From Actinomyces sp. (GTDB taxonomy: Bacteria; Actinomycetota; Actinomycetes; Actinomycetales; Actinomycetaceae), in contig NZ_JARKVC010000020.1 in NCBI RefSeq assembly GCF_029851875.1, forward strand, positions 1-64,000: a DNA stretch of 64,000 bases, given 5' to 3'. This document shows positions 11,711 through 22,636 of the stretch, in pieces. How positions within the stretch are numbered: the stretch's first letter is position 1; the number at the start of each line of letters is the position of its first letter. Made by a program: the position numbers and the translations under genes. The notes below the pieces were generated by a model. That model saw only the letters and a list, made by a program, of their open reading frames with translations. It made no database searches and had not been told where the DNA came from.

Positions 11711-12991
11711 TCACAGCTCGACCCCAGCCCAGTCCTGCGCCAGCGGGAGCGTACGAACCCGCCTGTAGACGGCAGCGACCACGCAGCCCAGGGCCATGAC
11801 CACCACACTGGTCACCACGCCGATCTCGAGGCTGGCACGAGCCAGCAGGGCGCCGGCCAGCGCCGCCGCGGTCGAGACAGGAAGCCCTATCAGCAGGTTG
11901 CTCGCGGCTCCGACGCGCCCCTGCAGGTCCTCAGGGACGTGCTGGAACACGAAGCCGCCCATGGCGGCGTTGACGGCAGGAGCGAGCAAGGCGTAGAGGA
12001 AGCTGCACGCCAGGATGACCCCGTAATCACTGACGAGGGCCACCGGCACGATGCACAGTGCCGACCACAGCTGACCCCCGACGACGACTGTCCCGGTCCT
12101 GATCCGCCCCACGCACCAGGTGGCCAGCGGGGCTCCGAGAAGTACCCCCAGTGCCTCCGCCGTGGCGATCAGTCCCACCCGTGTCGCTGTCGTGCCCTGA
12201 GCGATGAGGTAGAGCTGGACAAGGCTCATGTACAAGAAACCCCCGAAGCTCGACAGGACGCACAGCCCGGTCAAGACGGCCATGACTCTGTGCCTCGCGA
12301 TCCACCCCAGCCCTGCGAGCGCCTCGTGCAGCAGGCTGGTAGGCACCTGCGGAGCCCCCTCGACAGCCTTGTCCCCAGGCCTCACGTGCTGCGGGGCCAG
12401 CGAGGGCAGTAGCGCCGCCGTGATCGTGGCAAGGACGTCCATGACCACACCGAACAGGATCGCGCCGAAGGTCCACAGGGAGAACAGGAAGCCTGCGAGC
12501 GGCGAGCCGATGAGCTGGGCCGAGGCGTCGCGGGCCTCATTGACCGCCCTGGCACGTGCATAGACCTCCTTGTCCACGATCGAGCGCAGCGCTGCCTCTG
12601 CCGCCCCGCCCAGGAGACCCTCGATCACGCCGTCGAGGAGCACGAAGGTCGCAAAGGCCGCAACGGTGAGGCCACCGCCCAGGAAAAGGACCAGAGCCAC
12701 CCCCCCCCAGACCGCGATATTGGCCAGGCCCCTAGCCATCATGAGGACCCTGCGGTCCCAGCGATCAATGATGACCCCTCCGCACAGGGGGAGGATGAAG
12801 GACAAGAGGCCTCTCAGAGTCGCCAGGACTCCAGCGACCTGCGTCGAGCTGGTGAGCGCGTAGGCGATGAGGCTCACCGTCAGGGCCTGGACCGACGCGC
12901 CGTAGCGCTGCGCCGCGCTTGAGGACAGCCACAGAGCGTACACGCGCCCTGTCCCTCCTGAAGCAGCCGTGCTCAGCGGTGATTCCTCCAC
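11711..12991 (-). CDS. MFS transporter
   Basis: 426 aa, multiple hydrophobic helices, RWDRRVLMMARGL loop. Confidence 0.85.
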   Translation of the reverse strand: MEESPLSTAASGGTGRVYALWLSSSAAQRYGASVQALTVSLIAYALTSSTQVAGVLATLRGLLSFILPLCGGVIIDRWDRRVLMMARGLANIAVWGGVALVLFLGGGLTVAAFATFVLLDGVIEGLLGGAAEAALRSIVDKEVYARARAVNEARDASAQLIGSPLAGFLFSLWTFGAILFGVVMDVLATITAALLPSLAPQHVRPGDKAVEGAPQVPTSLLHEALAGLGWIARHRVMAVLTGLCVLSSFGGFLYMSLVQLYLIAQGTTATRVGLIATAEALGVLLGAPLATWCVGRIRTGTVVVGGQLWSALCIVPVALVSDYGVILACSFLYALLAPAVNAAMGGFVFQHVPEDLQGRVGAASNLLIGLPVSTAAALAGALLARASLEIGVVTSVVVMALGCVVAAVYRRVRTLPLAQDWAGVEL

Positions 12992-13132
12992 GGGATGGCC
13001 TCTTTGTCATCACTGGCGAGTTCCAGCACGACCAATATATGACGCTAGCCACACATCCGCACAGGTTTCGTGAGATCACACCACGTTAACGGACGCGACC
13101 TCCCCAGGAGGGGCCGGGTCTGCTCTCTGTGG

Positions 13133-15787
13133 TCATGCGCGCAGCTGCGCCCCCAGACGCTTGGCCGCGCGCTTGACCACACGCTTGCGCACGGCGGCAG
13201 TCTCCTCAGCAGTCAGGGTGTGGTCGCCGCGAAGGCGCAGGGAGAAGGCCAGCGACTTGCGCCCGGCCCCCAGCTGCTCACCACGGAAGACGTCGAACAG
13301 ACGCACCTCCTCAGCCAGCTCGCCTGCGGCCTCGCGGATGACCGCCTCGACCTCGCCGGAGGTGACAGCCTCGTCGACGACCAGGGCGATGTCCTCCTTG
13401 GCAGCCGGGAAGGTGGAGACGGCCTTGACCTGCAGCACGCCAGCGGCCTCAGCGGCCTCCAGCAGCGGCTCCAGGTCGATCTCGACGGCGCAGGCGCGCG
13501 CGGGCAGGCCCAGGTCCCTGGCCGTGCGCGGGTGCAGCTCACCGGCGTGGGCCACGACGGCGCCGGGCACGAGCTCCTTGCCCTTGCGGGTGGAGGCCAG
13601 GCGGATCTCGGCGGTCCGGCCCGGGTGCCAGGGCGCGTAGGGCTGGCTCGGCGCAGCGACCTCGACCGCCACGCCCAGCGTCGCGGCCACGGTCCGCACG
13701 ACCTCGACGGCGTCGGCCCAGTCCCAGGACCGCGCCGCGCCCAGGACCCCGGCACGCTCGCGCTCGCCAACCAGCACCGCGCCCACGTGGGTGGGCTGGT
13801 AGGGGGTGCCGGCCTCCAGCGCGGCCAGCTCGTCGTCGGTGGGACGGCGGTCCACCCCCACGATGGGCGCTGGGACCGTGCCGGCAGGCAGGGTGACGGT
13901 CCCCAGCTCGTAGACGGCCACGTCGCCCAGCCCGCGCGAGACGTTGCGCCGGGCCACCTCGACCAAGGAGTCGAGCACGCTGGTGCGCATGAGCGGGGCG
14001 TCCTCGGCCAGAGGGTTGGCCAGGCGCATCGCCTGGCGACGCGGGTCGCTCTCCGCGATACCCAGGCGGTCGTGGACGTCCCCGATGAAGGGGTAGGACA
14101 GCACCTGGGTGAGCCCGGCGTCCGCCAGCGCGGCCACCACCTGGCGCCGCGCGCGCTGGCGCGGGGTCAGCCCGGTACCGGCAGGGGCCGTGGGCACGAC
14201 GACGGGGATCTTGTCGTACCCGTCCAGGCGGGCAACCTCCTCGGCGAAGTGCGCCGCTCCCACGAGGTCCGGGCGCCAGGTGGGAGGCGTGACGGCGAGC
14301 ATCTCGTGGCCGGCGTCATCAGAGCCCGCCGGCTCGACCGTGCAGCCGATCATCGTCAGCAGCTCACTGACCCGCTCGGTCCCGTAGGCGACCCCGGTCA
14401 GGCGCTGGGCAGCGTCGGAGCGGATGAGGACCGGGGCGGGAGCCACCGTGCGGTCCACGTCCGTGGCCACCGGGTCCGCGGTGCCGCCGCCGTACTCCAC
14501 CAGCAGGTCCACGGCGCGCTGCGCCGCCACGGGGGCCAGGGCCGTGTCCACACCGCGCTCGTTGCGCTTGGAGGACTCGGTGGGCAGCCTGTGGCGACGC
14601 GCCGAGCGGGCGATCGAGACAGCGTCGAAGTGGGCGGCCTCGATGAGCACGTCCGTCGTCGTGGAGTCCACCTCGGCCGCGGCGCCGCCGAAGACGCCAG
14701 CGAGCACCAGGGGGCGGGAGCCGGTTGCCTCGGGGGAGTCGGCGATGACCAGGTCCTGCGGGTCAAGCTCACGGGTGACCTCGTCGAGGAAGGTCAGGCT
14801 CTCCCCCGCCTCGGCCCGGCGCACGACGATGGGGGCGTGCACCTTGGCCAGGTCGAAGGCGTGCAGCGGCTGGCCCAGGTCCAGCATGACGTAGTTGGTC
14901 ACGTCCACGGCCAGGCTGATCGGGCGCATCCCGGCGGCGGTGAGGCGCTCACGCATCCACGCAGGGCTCGGTGCGGCCGGGTCGATCCCGCGCACCACGC
15001 GGGCCACGTAGCGGTCGGCCCCGCTACGAGCGTGGATCGGGCGGGGGTCGGCAGGGATCTCGACGGCGAAGCCCCCCTCCCCTGCCGGCGCGACACCGTG
15101 GGGGTACAGGCCCGGGTTGGTCCCGTCGGCGGGATCCGTGAAGGCGGCCCCGGTGGAGTGGGAGTACTCGCGAGCCACCCCGCGCATGGAGAAGCAGTAG
15201 CCACGGTCCGGGGTGATGTTGATCTCCAGGACCTCCTCGCCCAGGCCGAGCAGGGGGATCGCGTCCGTTCCGGGCTCCGGCAGCTCCTCGCCGTCGTGCC
15301 CGTGGGCGGCCAGCCACTGGTCGAGCACGATGATGCCCGAGTGGTCCTCACCGATCCCCAGCTCGCGGGCCGAGCAGATCATGCCGTCCGAGGTGTGGCC
15401 GTAGGTCTTGCGGGCAGCGATGGCGAAGCCACCGGGCAGGACGGCTCCGGGCAGGGAGACGACGACGCTGTCCCCCGCCTCGAAGTTGTGCGCCCCGCAC
15501 ACGATGCCGCGGCTGGGCAGGTCCGAGGGCTCCTTGCCGGTACCGGGGGCGTCGTTGTGCTGCGGGCCCACGTCCACCCGGCAGTAGCTGACGACCTTGC
15601 CGTTGGACTGCTCCTTGGCCTCACGCGTGAGGACCTTGCCGACCACGAGGGGGCCGGTGACTGAGGGAGGAACGACGCGCTCCTCCTCCAGACCGACCTT
15701 GACCAGGTCCGCTGCCAGCTGGGCGGCGGTGGTGCCGGAGGGGACGGAGGCGTGCTCGCGAAGCCACTCGATCGGGACGTAGGGCAT
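13133..15787 (-). CDS. pheT: Phenylalanyl-tRNA synthetase beta subunit
   Basis: 884 aa; MPYVPIEWLREHA, tRNA-binding, B3/B4 and B5 regions, C-terminal anticodon-binding FDVFRGEQLGAGRKSLAFSLRL. Confidence 0.96.
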   Translation of the reverse strand: MPYVPIEWLREHASVPSGTTAAQLAADLVKVGLEEERVVPPSVTGPLVVGKVLTREAKEQSNGKVVSYCRVDVGPQHNDAPGTGKEPSDLPSRGIVCGAHNFEAGDSVVVSLPGAVLPGGFAIAARKTYGHTSDGMICSARELGIGEDHSGIIVLDQWLAAHGHDGEELPEPGTDAIPLLGLGEEVLEINITPDRGYCFSMRGVAREYSHSTGAAFTDPADGTNPGLYPHGVAPAGEGGFAVEIPADPRPIHARSGADRYVARVVRGIDPAAPSPAWMRERLTAAGMRPISLAVDVTNYVMLDLGQPLHAFDLAKVHAPIVVRRAEAGESLTFLDEVTRELDPQDLVIADSPEATGSRPLVLAGVFGGAAAEVDSTTTDVLIEAAHFDAVSIARSARRHRLPTESSKRNERGVDTALAPVAAQRAVDLLVEYGGGTADPVATDVDRTVAPAPVLIRSDAAQRLTGVAYGTERVSELLTMIGCTVEPAGSDDAGHEMLAVTPPTWRPDLVGAAHFAEEVARLDGYDKIPVVVPTAPAGTGLTPRQRARRQVVAALADAGLTQVLSYPFIGDVHDRLGIAESDPRRQAMRLANPLAEDAPLMRTSVLDSLVEVARRNVSRGLGDVAVYELGTVTLPAGTVPAPIVGVDRRPTDDELAALEAGTPYQPTHVGAVLVGERERAGVLGAARSWDWADAVEVVRTVAATLGVAVEVAAPSQPYAPWHPGRTAEIRLASTRKGKELVPGAVVAHAGELHPRTARDLGLPARACAVEIDLEPLLEAAEAAGVLQVKAVSTFPAAKEDIALVVDEAVTSGEVEAVIREAAGELAEEVRLFDVFRGEQLGAGRKSLAFSLRLRGDHTLTAEETAAVRKRVVKRAAKRLGAQLRA

Positions 15788-15788
15788 G

Positions 15789-16874
15789 TCAGTTCCCCTT
15801 TCCGGTGGTACCGAACTGCTGGGAGAAACGGACGTCTCCCTCGACGATGTCGTGCATGTCTGCGATGCCGTGACGCAGCATGAGCGTGCGCTCCAGCCCC
15901 ATGCCGAAGGCGAAGCCCGTGTAGACCTCAGGGTCGATGCCGCAGGCGATGAGCACGTTGGGGTTGACCATGCCGCAGCCTCCCCACTCGATCCAGCCCG
16001 GCCCTCCCTTCTTCTGGGGGAACCACAGGTCCATCTCGGCGCTGGGCTCGGTGAAGGGGAAGAAGGAGGGACGCAGGCGGGTGCGCGCCTCGGGCCCGAA
16101 CATGGCGCGGGCGAAGTGGTCCAGCGTGCCCTTCAGGTGCGCCATGGTCAGTCCCTTGTCCACCGCCAGGCCCTCGACCTGGTGGAAGACCGGGGTGTGG
16201 GTGGCGTCCAGCTCGTCGGAGCGGAAGACCTTGCCCGGGCAGGCCACGTACAGCGGCGGCTCCTGGGCCAGCATGACGTGGGCCTGGACCGGGGAGGTGT
16301 GGGTACGCAGGACCAGGTTGGCCTTCTGGCCCTCGCCTGCGCCCACCGAGGGGCCGTCGACGTAGAAGGTGTCCTGCATCTGACGGGCCGGGTGGTCGGC
16401 GTCGAAGTTGAGGGCGTCGAAGTCGAACCACTCGTGCTCCGTCTCCGGGCCCTCCGCGATGGACCATCCCATGGAGACGAAGAAGTCGGAGACCTCGTCC
16501 ACCAGCACGTCCAGGGGGTGGCGGGCGCCGCGGGCCACGCGGGCCGTGGGGACGGTGACGTCAACGGCCTCGGTAGCGAGCATCTGCTCCTCGGCCTCGG
16601 CCTCCAGCACCTCCTCGCGCTGGGCCAGGGCCGTGCTCAGGCGTGCGCGCGCCCCGCCCAGCAGCCTGCCGGCTGCCGGCTTGTCAGCCTTGTCCAGGGA
16701 ACCGATAGCGCGGTTGGTGCGGGCCAGGACGGAGGAGTCCCCCGTGTAGGCCAGACGCACCTCCTTCAGACCAGGAAGGTCGGCCGCCGCGGCCACCGCC
16801 GCCAGCCCTTCTTCCACGAGCGCGTTGATGCCTGCCTCGTCCAGGGGCGAGAGAGCCCCGGGTGCGTCAGTCAT
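15789..16874 (-). CDS. pheS: Phenylalanyl-tRNA synthetase alpha subunit
   Basis: [48 protein letters not shown]-type motif; ATG at 16874. Confidence 0.95.
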   Translation of the reverse strand: MTDAPGALSPLDEAGINALVEEGLAAVAAAADLPGLKEVRLAYTGDSSVLARTNRAIGSLDKADKPAAGRLLGGARARLSTALAQREEVLEAEAEEQMLATEAVDVTVPTARVARGARHPLDVLVDEVSDFFVSMGWSIAEGPETEHEWFDFDALNFDADHPARQMQDTFYVDGPSVGAGEGQKANLVLRTHTSPVQAHVMLAQEPPLYVACPGKVFRSDELDATHTPVFHQVEGLAVDKGLTMAHLKGTLDHFARAMFGPEARTRLRPSFFPFTEPSAEMDLWFPQKKGGPGWIEWGGCGMVNPNVLIACGIDPEVYTGFAFGMGLERTLMLRHGIADMHDIVEGDVRFSQQFGTTGKGN

Positions 16875-17050
16875 GAGGTGTGTGCCTTCCAGCCGTCCGT
16901 GGCTCCCTGGCCGGAGGCACCTGGTCGGTGCCCTCCAGGCAGGGAGTGCTTTGTCGCCCAGGGTAGTCGTCACCCCCTGGCCTCCAAACTTGGCAGGCCG
17001 GGGCTGGCGCTGGCCGGGTGGCCGCATCGACGAGGGCCGCCCCCAGGCTC

Positions 17051-18022
17051 TCAGGTCTGCGCGATGGTGGGGGACGCAGGGAGCGAGGAGGCCGGTGGCG
17101 TCGTCCCCTGCCGCTGAGCCCTGGCCGAGGCGTAGAAGCACACTGCCGCGGCGGTCGCGACGTTGAGGGACTCGGCCTGGCCGTACAGCGGGATCGAGAC
17201 GACGGCGTCCGCCTGCCTCAGGCTCTGGGGGGACAGGCCGTGCGCCTCGTTGCCCAGCCACCAGGCGGTCGGACGGGACAGCAGCGCCTCAGCCTCGAAC
17301 AGGCTGGTCCCGCCGCGGCCGTCAGCGGCCAGGACCGCCAGGCCCGCGCCGTGGACCGCCTGCGAGACCTCCTCCAGGCCCAGCCCCCACAGCACTGGCA
17401 GGTGGAAGAGGCTGCCGGCGCTCGAGCGCACGACCTTGGGGTTGGTGGGATCGACGCTGCCACGGGCGAGCACGACGGCGTCCGCGCCAGCAGCGTCGGC
17501 GGCCCGGATGATCGTGCCGGCGTTGCCCGGGTCCTGCGCCTGGGTGAGCACCGCGACCAGCCGAGCGGAGTCCAGGACCTGTCTCAGCCCAGCCGCCTGC
17601 GGGGCACGCGCGGCGCCGGCCCCCGAGGGGCGGGCCACGGCCTGCGTGCGGACCACAGCGAGCAGTCCCTGGGCGTCGGTGCTCATGGCCGCCATGACCG
17701 CCGGGGTGACCAGGTGGGTGTACACGGCCGCTGCGCGGGCCTCAGACAGGATCTCGGGGTGGCGCTGGGCGGCCTCCTGGGTGGCGTAGAGGTCAAGGAC
17801 GTCACCGCAGGCGTGACGGACCGCCTCGCGTACCCCTTGCGGACCCTCGACGAGGAAGCGCTCGTACCTCGTCCGCGCGGGTCGCCGCGTCAGCGCGGCG
17901 ACCCGGGACACGCGGGCCGAGGAGGGGTTGTCCAGCAGGTCCGGCTCCGGCAGGGGCACGCCGTCGGGACGGGCCATCGGGGTGCCTGGGTGCCAGGTGC
18001 GTGTGTCTGCCCGCTTGCTCAT
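17051..18022 (-). CDS. TrmH/SpoU-family RNA 2'-O-ribose methyltransferase
   Basis: [54 protein letters not shown]. Confidence 0.92.
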   Translation of the reverse strand: MSKRADTRTWHPGTPMARPDGVPLPEPDLLDNPSSARVSRVAALTRRPARTRYERFLVEGPQGVREAVRHACGDVLDLYATQEAAQRHPEILSEARAAAVYTHLVTPAVMAAMSTDAQGLLAVVRTQAVARPSGAGAARAPQAAGLRQVLDSARLVAVLTQAQDPGNAGTIIRAADAAGADAVVLARGSVDPTNPKVVRSSAGSLFHLPVLWGLGLEEVSQAVHGAGLAVLAADGRGGTSLFEAEALLSRPTAWWLGNEAHGLSPQSLRQADAVVSIPLYGQAESLNVATAAAVCFYASARAQRQGTTPPASSLPASPTIAQT

Positions 18023-18037
18023 AGGAGGGAGCCTACG

Positions 18038-18080
18038 CGAGACGGCGCCGCCTCCTTGACCGGGAGGCGGCGCCGTCTCG
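18038..18080 (-). terminator. Terminator of infC-rpmI-rplT
   Basis: Perfect 18-bp stem CGAGACGGCGCCGCCTCC / GGAGGCGGCGCCGTCTCG. Confidence 0.85.
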
Positions 18081-18124
18081 TGAGGTGAGGTGAGGACCGG
18101 CTCATCGCCGGCCCTCGCTCGTTC

Positions 18125-18505
18125 TCAGGCGCGAGGGGCGTTGACGTCGGCAGGCAGGGCCTTCTTGGCGACCTCGACGAGGGCCTTGAAGCCAGCCGGC
18201 TCGTTGACGGCCAGCTCGGCGAGCATGCGGCGGTCGATCTCGACGCCGGCCAGGCCCAGACCCTGGATGAACCGGTTGTAGGTCAGGCCCTCCGCGCGAG
18301 CCGCGGCGTTGATGCGCTGGATCCACAGGCGACGGAAGTCACCCTTGCGGGCGCGGCGGTCACGGAAGGCGTAGACGCCGGAGTGGGTGACCTGCTCCTT
18401 GGCCTTGCGGTAGAGACGAGAACGCTGACCGCGGTAGCCCGAGGCCTTCTCGAGGACGGAACGACGCTTCTTCTGGGCGTTGACAGCCCGCTTCACACGT
18501 GCCAT
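18125..18505 (-). CDS. rplT: 50S ribosomal protein L20
   Basis: [39 protein letters not shown]. Confidence 0.97.
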   Translation of the reverse strand: MARVKRAVNAQKKRRSVLEKASGYRGQRSRLYRKAKEQVTHSGVYAFRDRRARKGDFRRLWIQRINAAARAEGLTYNRFIQGLGLAGVEIDRRMLAELAVNEPAGFKALVEVAKKALPADVNAPRA

Positions 18506-18532
18506 GTGATGACTCCTTTAGGTGGTGGGCTC

Positions 18533-18727
18533 TCAGCGGCCGAGCAGCTTCTTGACCTCGCGCAGGTTGCTGGCGTCAACAACCTGGTCCCTGGACAGCT
18601 TGCGCTTGCGGCGCGAGGACTTGACCTCAAGCAGGTGGCGCTTGCCTGCCTGCTCACGCATGAGCTTGCCGCTACCGGTGACCCGGAAACGCTTCTTGGC
18701 ACCGGAGTGCGTCTTGTTCTTCGGCAT
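18533..18727 (-). CDS. rpmI: 50S ribosomal protein L35
   Basis: MPKNKTHSGAKKRFRVTGSGKLMREQAGKRHLLEVKSS. Confidence 0.97.
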   Translation of the reverse strand: MPKNKTHSGAKKRFRVTGSGKLMREQAGKRHLLEVKSSRRKRKLSRDQVVDASNLREVKKLLGR

Positions 18728-18828
18728 TGTTGGATTCCTCTTCTCGGCCCGAGACAGGGTGCCTGGGCTGCGGACCCCACACGGTCTGCCGGTGGGGTGG
18801 GTGGTGGTCTGTGGGCGACCCGAAGGTC

Positions 18829-19455
18829 TCAGGCCTCGGTGGACGGCGTCTGGGCACCAGAGGCGGCCTTGGCCGCGTTCTTCTCGGCTCGACGGCTGGC
18901 CCGGGCCTCCTCGCGACGACGGCGCTGGTCTGACTTGACCTCCGCCTTCTTGCGCGTGGGGGCCAGGACCATCACCATCTGCCGGCCGTCCTGGCGCGGG
19001 TGGGACTCAACGGTCCCCAGGTCGCCGATCTCCTCGGCCACACGCTGGAGCAGGCGGATACCCAGCTCAGGACGAGACTGCTCGCGGCCTCGGAAGCGCA
19101 CGACGCACTTGACCTTGTCCCCGCCCCTCAGGAACCGCTCGACGTGCCCCATCTTGGTGGAGTAGTCGTGCTGGTCGATCTTGGGGCGGAACTGGACCTC
19201 CTTGAGCTGGGTGTTGACCTGGTTGCGCCGGGCGTCACGTGCCTTCATGGCCGACTCGTACTTGAACTTGCCGTAGTCCATGAGCTTGCACACCGGGGGG
19301 CGTGCGTCAGGCGCGACCTCGACGAGGTCGAGACCGGCCTCCTCGGCCAGGCGCAGCGCGTCCTCGACGCGCACGACGCCGACCTGCTCGCCGCCGGGGC
19401 CGACGAGGCGCACCTCGGGGACGCGGATCCGTTCGTTGATACGGGGCTCGCTGAT
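18829..19455 (-). CDS. infC: Translation initiation factor IF-3; probable non-canonical ATC start at 19455
   Basis: [34 protein letters not shown]...; in-frame TGA just upstream and no ATG/GTG/TTG before the conserved N-terminus. Confidence 0.92.
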   Translation of the reverse strand: MSEPRINERIRVPEVRLVGPGGEQVGVVRVEDALRLAEEAGLDLVEVAPDARPPVCKLMDYGKFKYESAMKARDARRNQVNTQLKEVQFRPKIDQHDYSTKMGHVERFLRGGDKVKCVVRFRGREQSRPELGIRLLQRVAEEIGDLGTVESHPRQDGRQMVMVLAPTRKKAEVKSDQRRRREEARASRRAEKNAAKAASGAQTPSTEA

Positions 19456-19539
19456 GACAGTTCCTCACTCTTGGTGATGATCAACCGCCGCGGCAAGAAA
19501 CAGGGCCCTCGCCGCAGATCGCGCACGAAGGCCCATCAC

Positions 19540-19660
19540 GTACCTGGTGGTACGGCGCACAGCCTAGGCTGTGCGCCGCGAGGCTGTCCTCGCGTGACCC
19601 GGTTCCCGTCAGGAACCCAGGTGGGATCTCTCCGCTTGCGCGCCAGAGTAGGACTCTGGC
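19540..19660 (-). promoter_or_regulatory. Structured 5' leader of infC-rpmI-rplT with several hairpins
   Basis: GTACC-TGGT-GGTAC (19540-19553), 24-nt perfect palindrome (19554-19577), GGTTCC-CGTCA-GGAACC (19601-19617), GCCAGAGT-AGG-ACTCTGGC (19642-19660). Confidence 0.55.
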
Positions 19661-19747
19661 CGGTCAGTGCTGAACTGTACCAGGCCTCTCCCCTGCGACC
19701 CCGGCACGGCCCCGGCGAGCAGTCCGTGAGGCTGGACACGCCCCGGA

Positions 19748-20506
19748 TCAGGCCGGCACCGGGCACAGCTCGACGGTGTCGATGAGCTCACCCCATGCCG
19801 GGTTGACCATGACGAGCTGGCAGGTCTCCAGGGTCGCGGCCACCGCCGGCATCCCGCCTGAGGCGTCGACGCGGACGAAGACCCTCAGCTCGGCACCCTG
19901 CCCAGGCTCGAAGGCCACGCCCGTGACCCCTGCCACCTCCATGAGCTGGGCAGTGACCTCCTGCTGCACCGGCTCGTTGCGCCAGGAGGGGACCCAGTCC
20001 TCTCCCCCTGCCAGCGCCACGACCGCCGGCCGCGGCAGCCGCAGGTCCTTGGTGCCCGGGTCCAGGACCCACAGCTGGTCCGTGGCCTGCACGGCGACCT
20101 GGGCCGCCCGACGCGGCTCGACCGGCACCGGGCGCACGTCCTGGCGCCACGCGCCCATCGCGTCGACGCTGGTGAAGACGGGCAGCGCCACGTGGCCGTC
20201 AGGAAGGTTGACGGCCAGGGTCGCGGCGTCCTGCGCGGCGTCACTGGTGTGGGGCTCGCTCCCCCCGCGGGGGTGTGCCGCCACCGCAACGATGAGGCGA
20301 CTGGCGACCAGCGCCTGCCACAGGTGGTCCAGGTAGAGGTGAGGGGGCTGGCTCGTCTCCTCCAGGGCCCGGGTCACCCGAGGATCGGCACCGCCGTCGT
20401 CATCCGCGAAGGGGGTGGGTGAGGCCAGCAGCCGCTCCATCTTGGCACGTGCAGCCAGCGCGGCCGCCAGCTGGGCGTCAGGCTGACCCAGGGCCTGCTG
20501 GCTCAT
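19748..20506 (-). CDS. SseB-family protein
   Basis: 252 aa with SseB-like layout ([16 protein letters not shown]..., [14 protein letters not shown]). Confidence 0.75.
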   Translation of the reverse strand: MSQQALGQPDAQLAAALAARAKMERLLASPTPFADDDGGADPRVTRALEETSQPPHLYLDHLWQALVASRLIVAVAAHPRGGSEPHTSDAAQDAATLAVNLPDGHVALPVFTSVDAMGAWRQDVRPVPVEPRRAAQVAVQATDQLWVLDPGTKDLRLPRPAVVALAGGEDWVPSWRNEPVQQEVTAQLMEVAGVTGVAFEPGQGAELRVFVRVDASGGMPAVAATLETCQLVMVNPAWGELIDTVELCPVPA

Positions 20507-21246
20507 GCCTGCACGTCCTGGACCGCAGCCCCGCCAGCCACCGCCAGGGCCTGGGGCAGCGTGAAATTGCCGTTGTAGAGGGCCTTGCCCACGATCGCGC
20601 TATCCACTCCCTGCGGCACGAGCCCGGCCAGGGCAGCGATGTCCTCCAGGCTGGCGATCCCGCCCGAGGCCACCACCGGGGCGCTCGTACGGGCAGCCAC
20701 CTGGCGCAGCAGCTCGGTGTTGGGACCGGTCAGGGTGCCGTCCTTGGTCACGTCCGTGACCACGTAGCGTGCGCACCCGGCCTCGTTGAGGCGATCGAGG
20801 GTCTGCCACAGGTCGCCGCCCTCCTTGGTCCAGCCCCGTGCCGCCAGCGTGGTGCCACGCACGTCCAGGCCGACGGCGATCCTGTCCCCGTGCTCAGCGA
20901 TGACGCGAGCCGTCCACCGCGGGTCCTCCAGCGCCGCGGTCCCCAGGTTGACCCGTGCGGCACCGGCCTTGAGGGCACGCGTCAGTGAGGCGTCGTCCCG
21001 GATCCCGCCGGAGAGCTCGACCTTGATCCCGACCTCCCCCACGATCCGCTCCAGGAGAGGGGCGTTCGAGCCCCGCCCGAAGGCCGCGTCGAGGTCGACC
21101 AGGTGGATCCACTCGGCTCCCGCCTCCACCCAGTCCCGGGCAGCCTCGACGGGGCTGCCGTAGTCGGTCTCGGAGCCAGCCTCTCCCTGAAGGAGACGCA
21201 CGGCCTTGCCGTCAGCGACGTCGACGGCGGGCAGGAGGGTCAGCAT
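20503..21246 (-). CDS. priA: Phosphoribosyl isomerase A (HisA/TrpF bifunctional family)
   Basis: [68 protein letters not shown]. Confidence 0.94.
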   Translation of the reverse strand: MLTLLPAVDVADGKAVRLLQGEAGSETDYGSPVEAARDWVEAGAEWIHLVDLDAAFGRGSNAPLLERIVGEVGIKVELSGGIRDDASLTRALKAGAARVNLGTAALEDPRWTARVIAEHGDRIAVGLDVRGTTLAARGWTKEGGDLWQTLDRLNEAGCARYVVTDVTKDGTLTGPNTELLRQVAARTSAPVVASGGIASLEDIAALAGLVPQGVDSAIVGKALYNGNFTLPQALAVAGGAAVQDVQA

Positions 21247-21281
21247 GGGGTTTCCTTCCGGTCGGAGGACGAGGACCAGGC

Positions 21282-21932
21282 TCAGGCCACCGTGGCGAGC
21301 CAGTTGCGCAGGAGCTGGGCACCGGCGTCGCCGGACTTCTCGGGGTGGAACTGGGTGGCTGACAGCGCCCCGTTCTCCACGGCCGCCACGAAGTCCTCGC
21401 CGTGGGTGGCCCAGGTGGTCTGCGGCAGCCGGGTCGGCCCCTGGTCCAGGAGGCTGGCCGGGTCCGTCTTGGCCGCGTAGGAGTGGACGAAGTAGAAGTG
21501 CTCGTCCTCGATGCCCGCAAAGAGCCGCGAGCCAGCAGGCGGGCGGACCTGGGACCAGCCCATGTGCGGGACGACCGGTGCCTCCAGGCGCGAGACGGTC
21601 CCGGGCCACTGGGCGAGTCCCGGCGTGCTGCCGGCCTGACCACCGTGCTCGGTGGAGGAGGCGAACATCACCTGCATGCCCACGCAGATGCCCAGGACCG
21701 GACGGCCGCCGGCCAGGCGCCGGTCGATGAGGCCAGGCGCGTCCACGTCAGCCAGCTGCCGCATCACCGAGGCGAAGGCGCCCACGCCGGGCACCACCAG
21801 CGCGTCGGCCGCCTCGACGGCGGCGGGGTCCGCGGTCAGCTCGACCTGGGCACCCACGCGCTCCAGGGCGCGCACGGCCGAGCGGACGTTACCGCTTCCG
21901 TAGGACAGGACGACGACGTGTGGTTGCCTCAC
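21282..21932 (-). CDS. hisH: Imidazole glycerol phosphate synthase subunit HisH
   Basis: [50 protein letters not shown]. Confidence 0.95.
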   Translation of the reverse strand: MRQPHVVVLSYGSGNVRSAVRALERVGAQVELTADPAAVEAADALVVPGVGAFASVMRQLADVDAPGLIDRRLAGGRPVLGICVGMQVMFASSTEHGGQAGSTPGLAQWPGTVSRLEAPVVPHMGWSQVRPPAGSRLFAGIEDEHFYFVHSYAAKTDPASLLDQGPTRLPQTTWATHGEDFVAAVENGALSATQFHPEKSGDAGAQLLRNWLATVA

Positions 21933-22135
21933 GAGATCAGACTACCTGCGCCCGTGACGGCCACGGCCCGCACAGCAGCTCGACGGCGCCACCACCCCGT
22001 CCCTGCTCGGGCGACACATGATGCACCACCATCTGTTGCCTACACCACATCCGATGTGCTAGCGTAGTCCAACCCCAAGTTCCCCAGGGCCTTCGACCAG
22101 TCTGGCCCAGACCGAATCCAGATCCAGGCGTAGAC

Positions 22136-22567
22136 ATGAAGACTCGAAAGCTCACAGGTTCGCTTGTCTCCCTCATCGTGTTCGTCGCACTTGACTTCTA
22201 CGCGGCATATACCAACACGCAGCACATCAACCCGTTTCCTGCCGTGACGTGGGGACTTGCCGCCGCTCTTGCTCTCAGCATGGTCACTGTCGCCGCCTCA
22301 GAGATCCTCATCGCCCCCACCCACAGACGCAATGCGCTGCTGGCAGGGGTCGTCGTCCTGCTCGTGGCGCTCAGCTTCGCCGCAGGTATCCTGTACACGC
22401 TCCACATGACGCTCCATACCCCACACGTCATGCGCTCGTACTGGCAGGAGGTCACCGCGCCGGCTGTGGCCTGCATCGTTGTGGCACTGGGTCTCGTCGT
22501 CCGTGCCGCCGTCATCATGCGGGGCCGTGGAGCCACAGCCCGGTCTGTTGCGTCCCCGGCGCGGTGA
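22136..22567 (+). CDS. Membrane protein of unknown function
   Basis: 143 aa, four hydrophobic segments, opposite strand to the flanking his genes. Confidence 0.7.
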   Translation: MKTRKLTGSLVSLIVFVALDFYAAYTNTQHINPFPAVTWGLAAALALSMVTVAASEILIAPTHRRNALLAGVVVLLVALSFAAGILYTLHMTLHTPHVMRSYWQEVTAPAVACIVVALGLVVRAAVIMRGRGATARSVASPAR

Positions 22568-22636
22568 TGGACGCCTTCGTGCTTGTTCCTTCCTCTCCCG
22601 CGTGTGGCGGGTAGTGGTCCCTGCGCGGGCGCTGAC

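Noticed and set aside
13070-15664. 864-aa + strand ORF antisense to pheT
   Set aside because: Shadow ORF; pheT is unambiguous on the minus strand.
16875-17050. Possible T-box or Phe leader peptide upstream of pheS
   Set aside because: No T-box consensus (AGGGTGGNACCGCG) and no Phe-rich short ORF recognised; hairpins there look ordinary.
16875-17261. Upstream extension of pheS in the ORF track
   Set aside because: Residues do not resemble Phe[17 protein letters not shown] at 16874 is the natural start.
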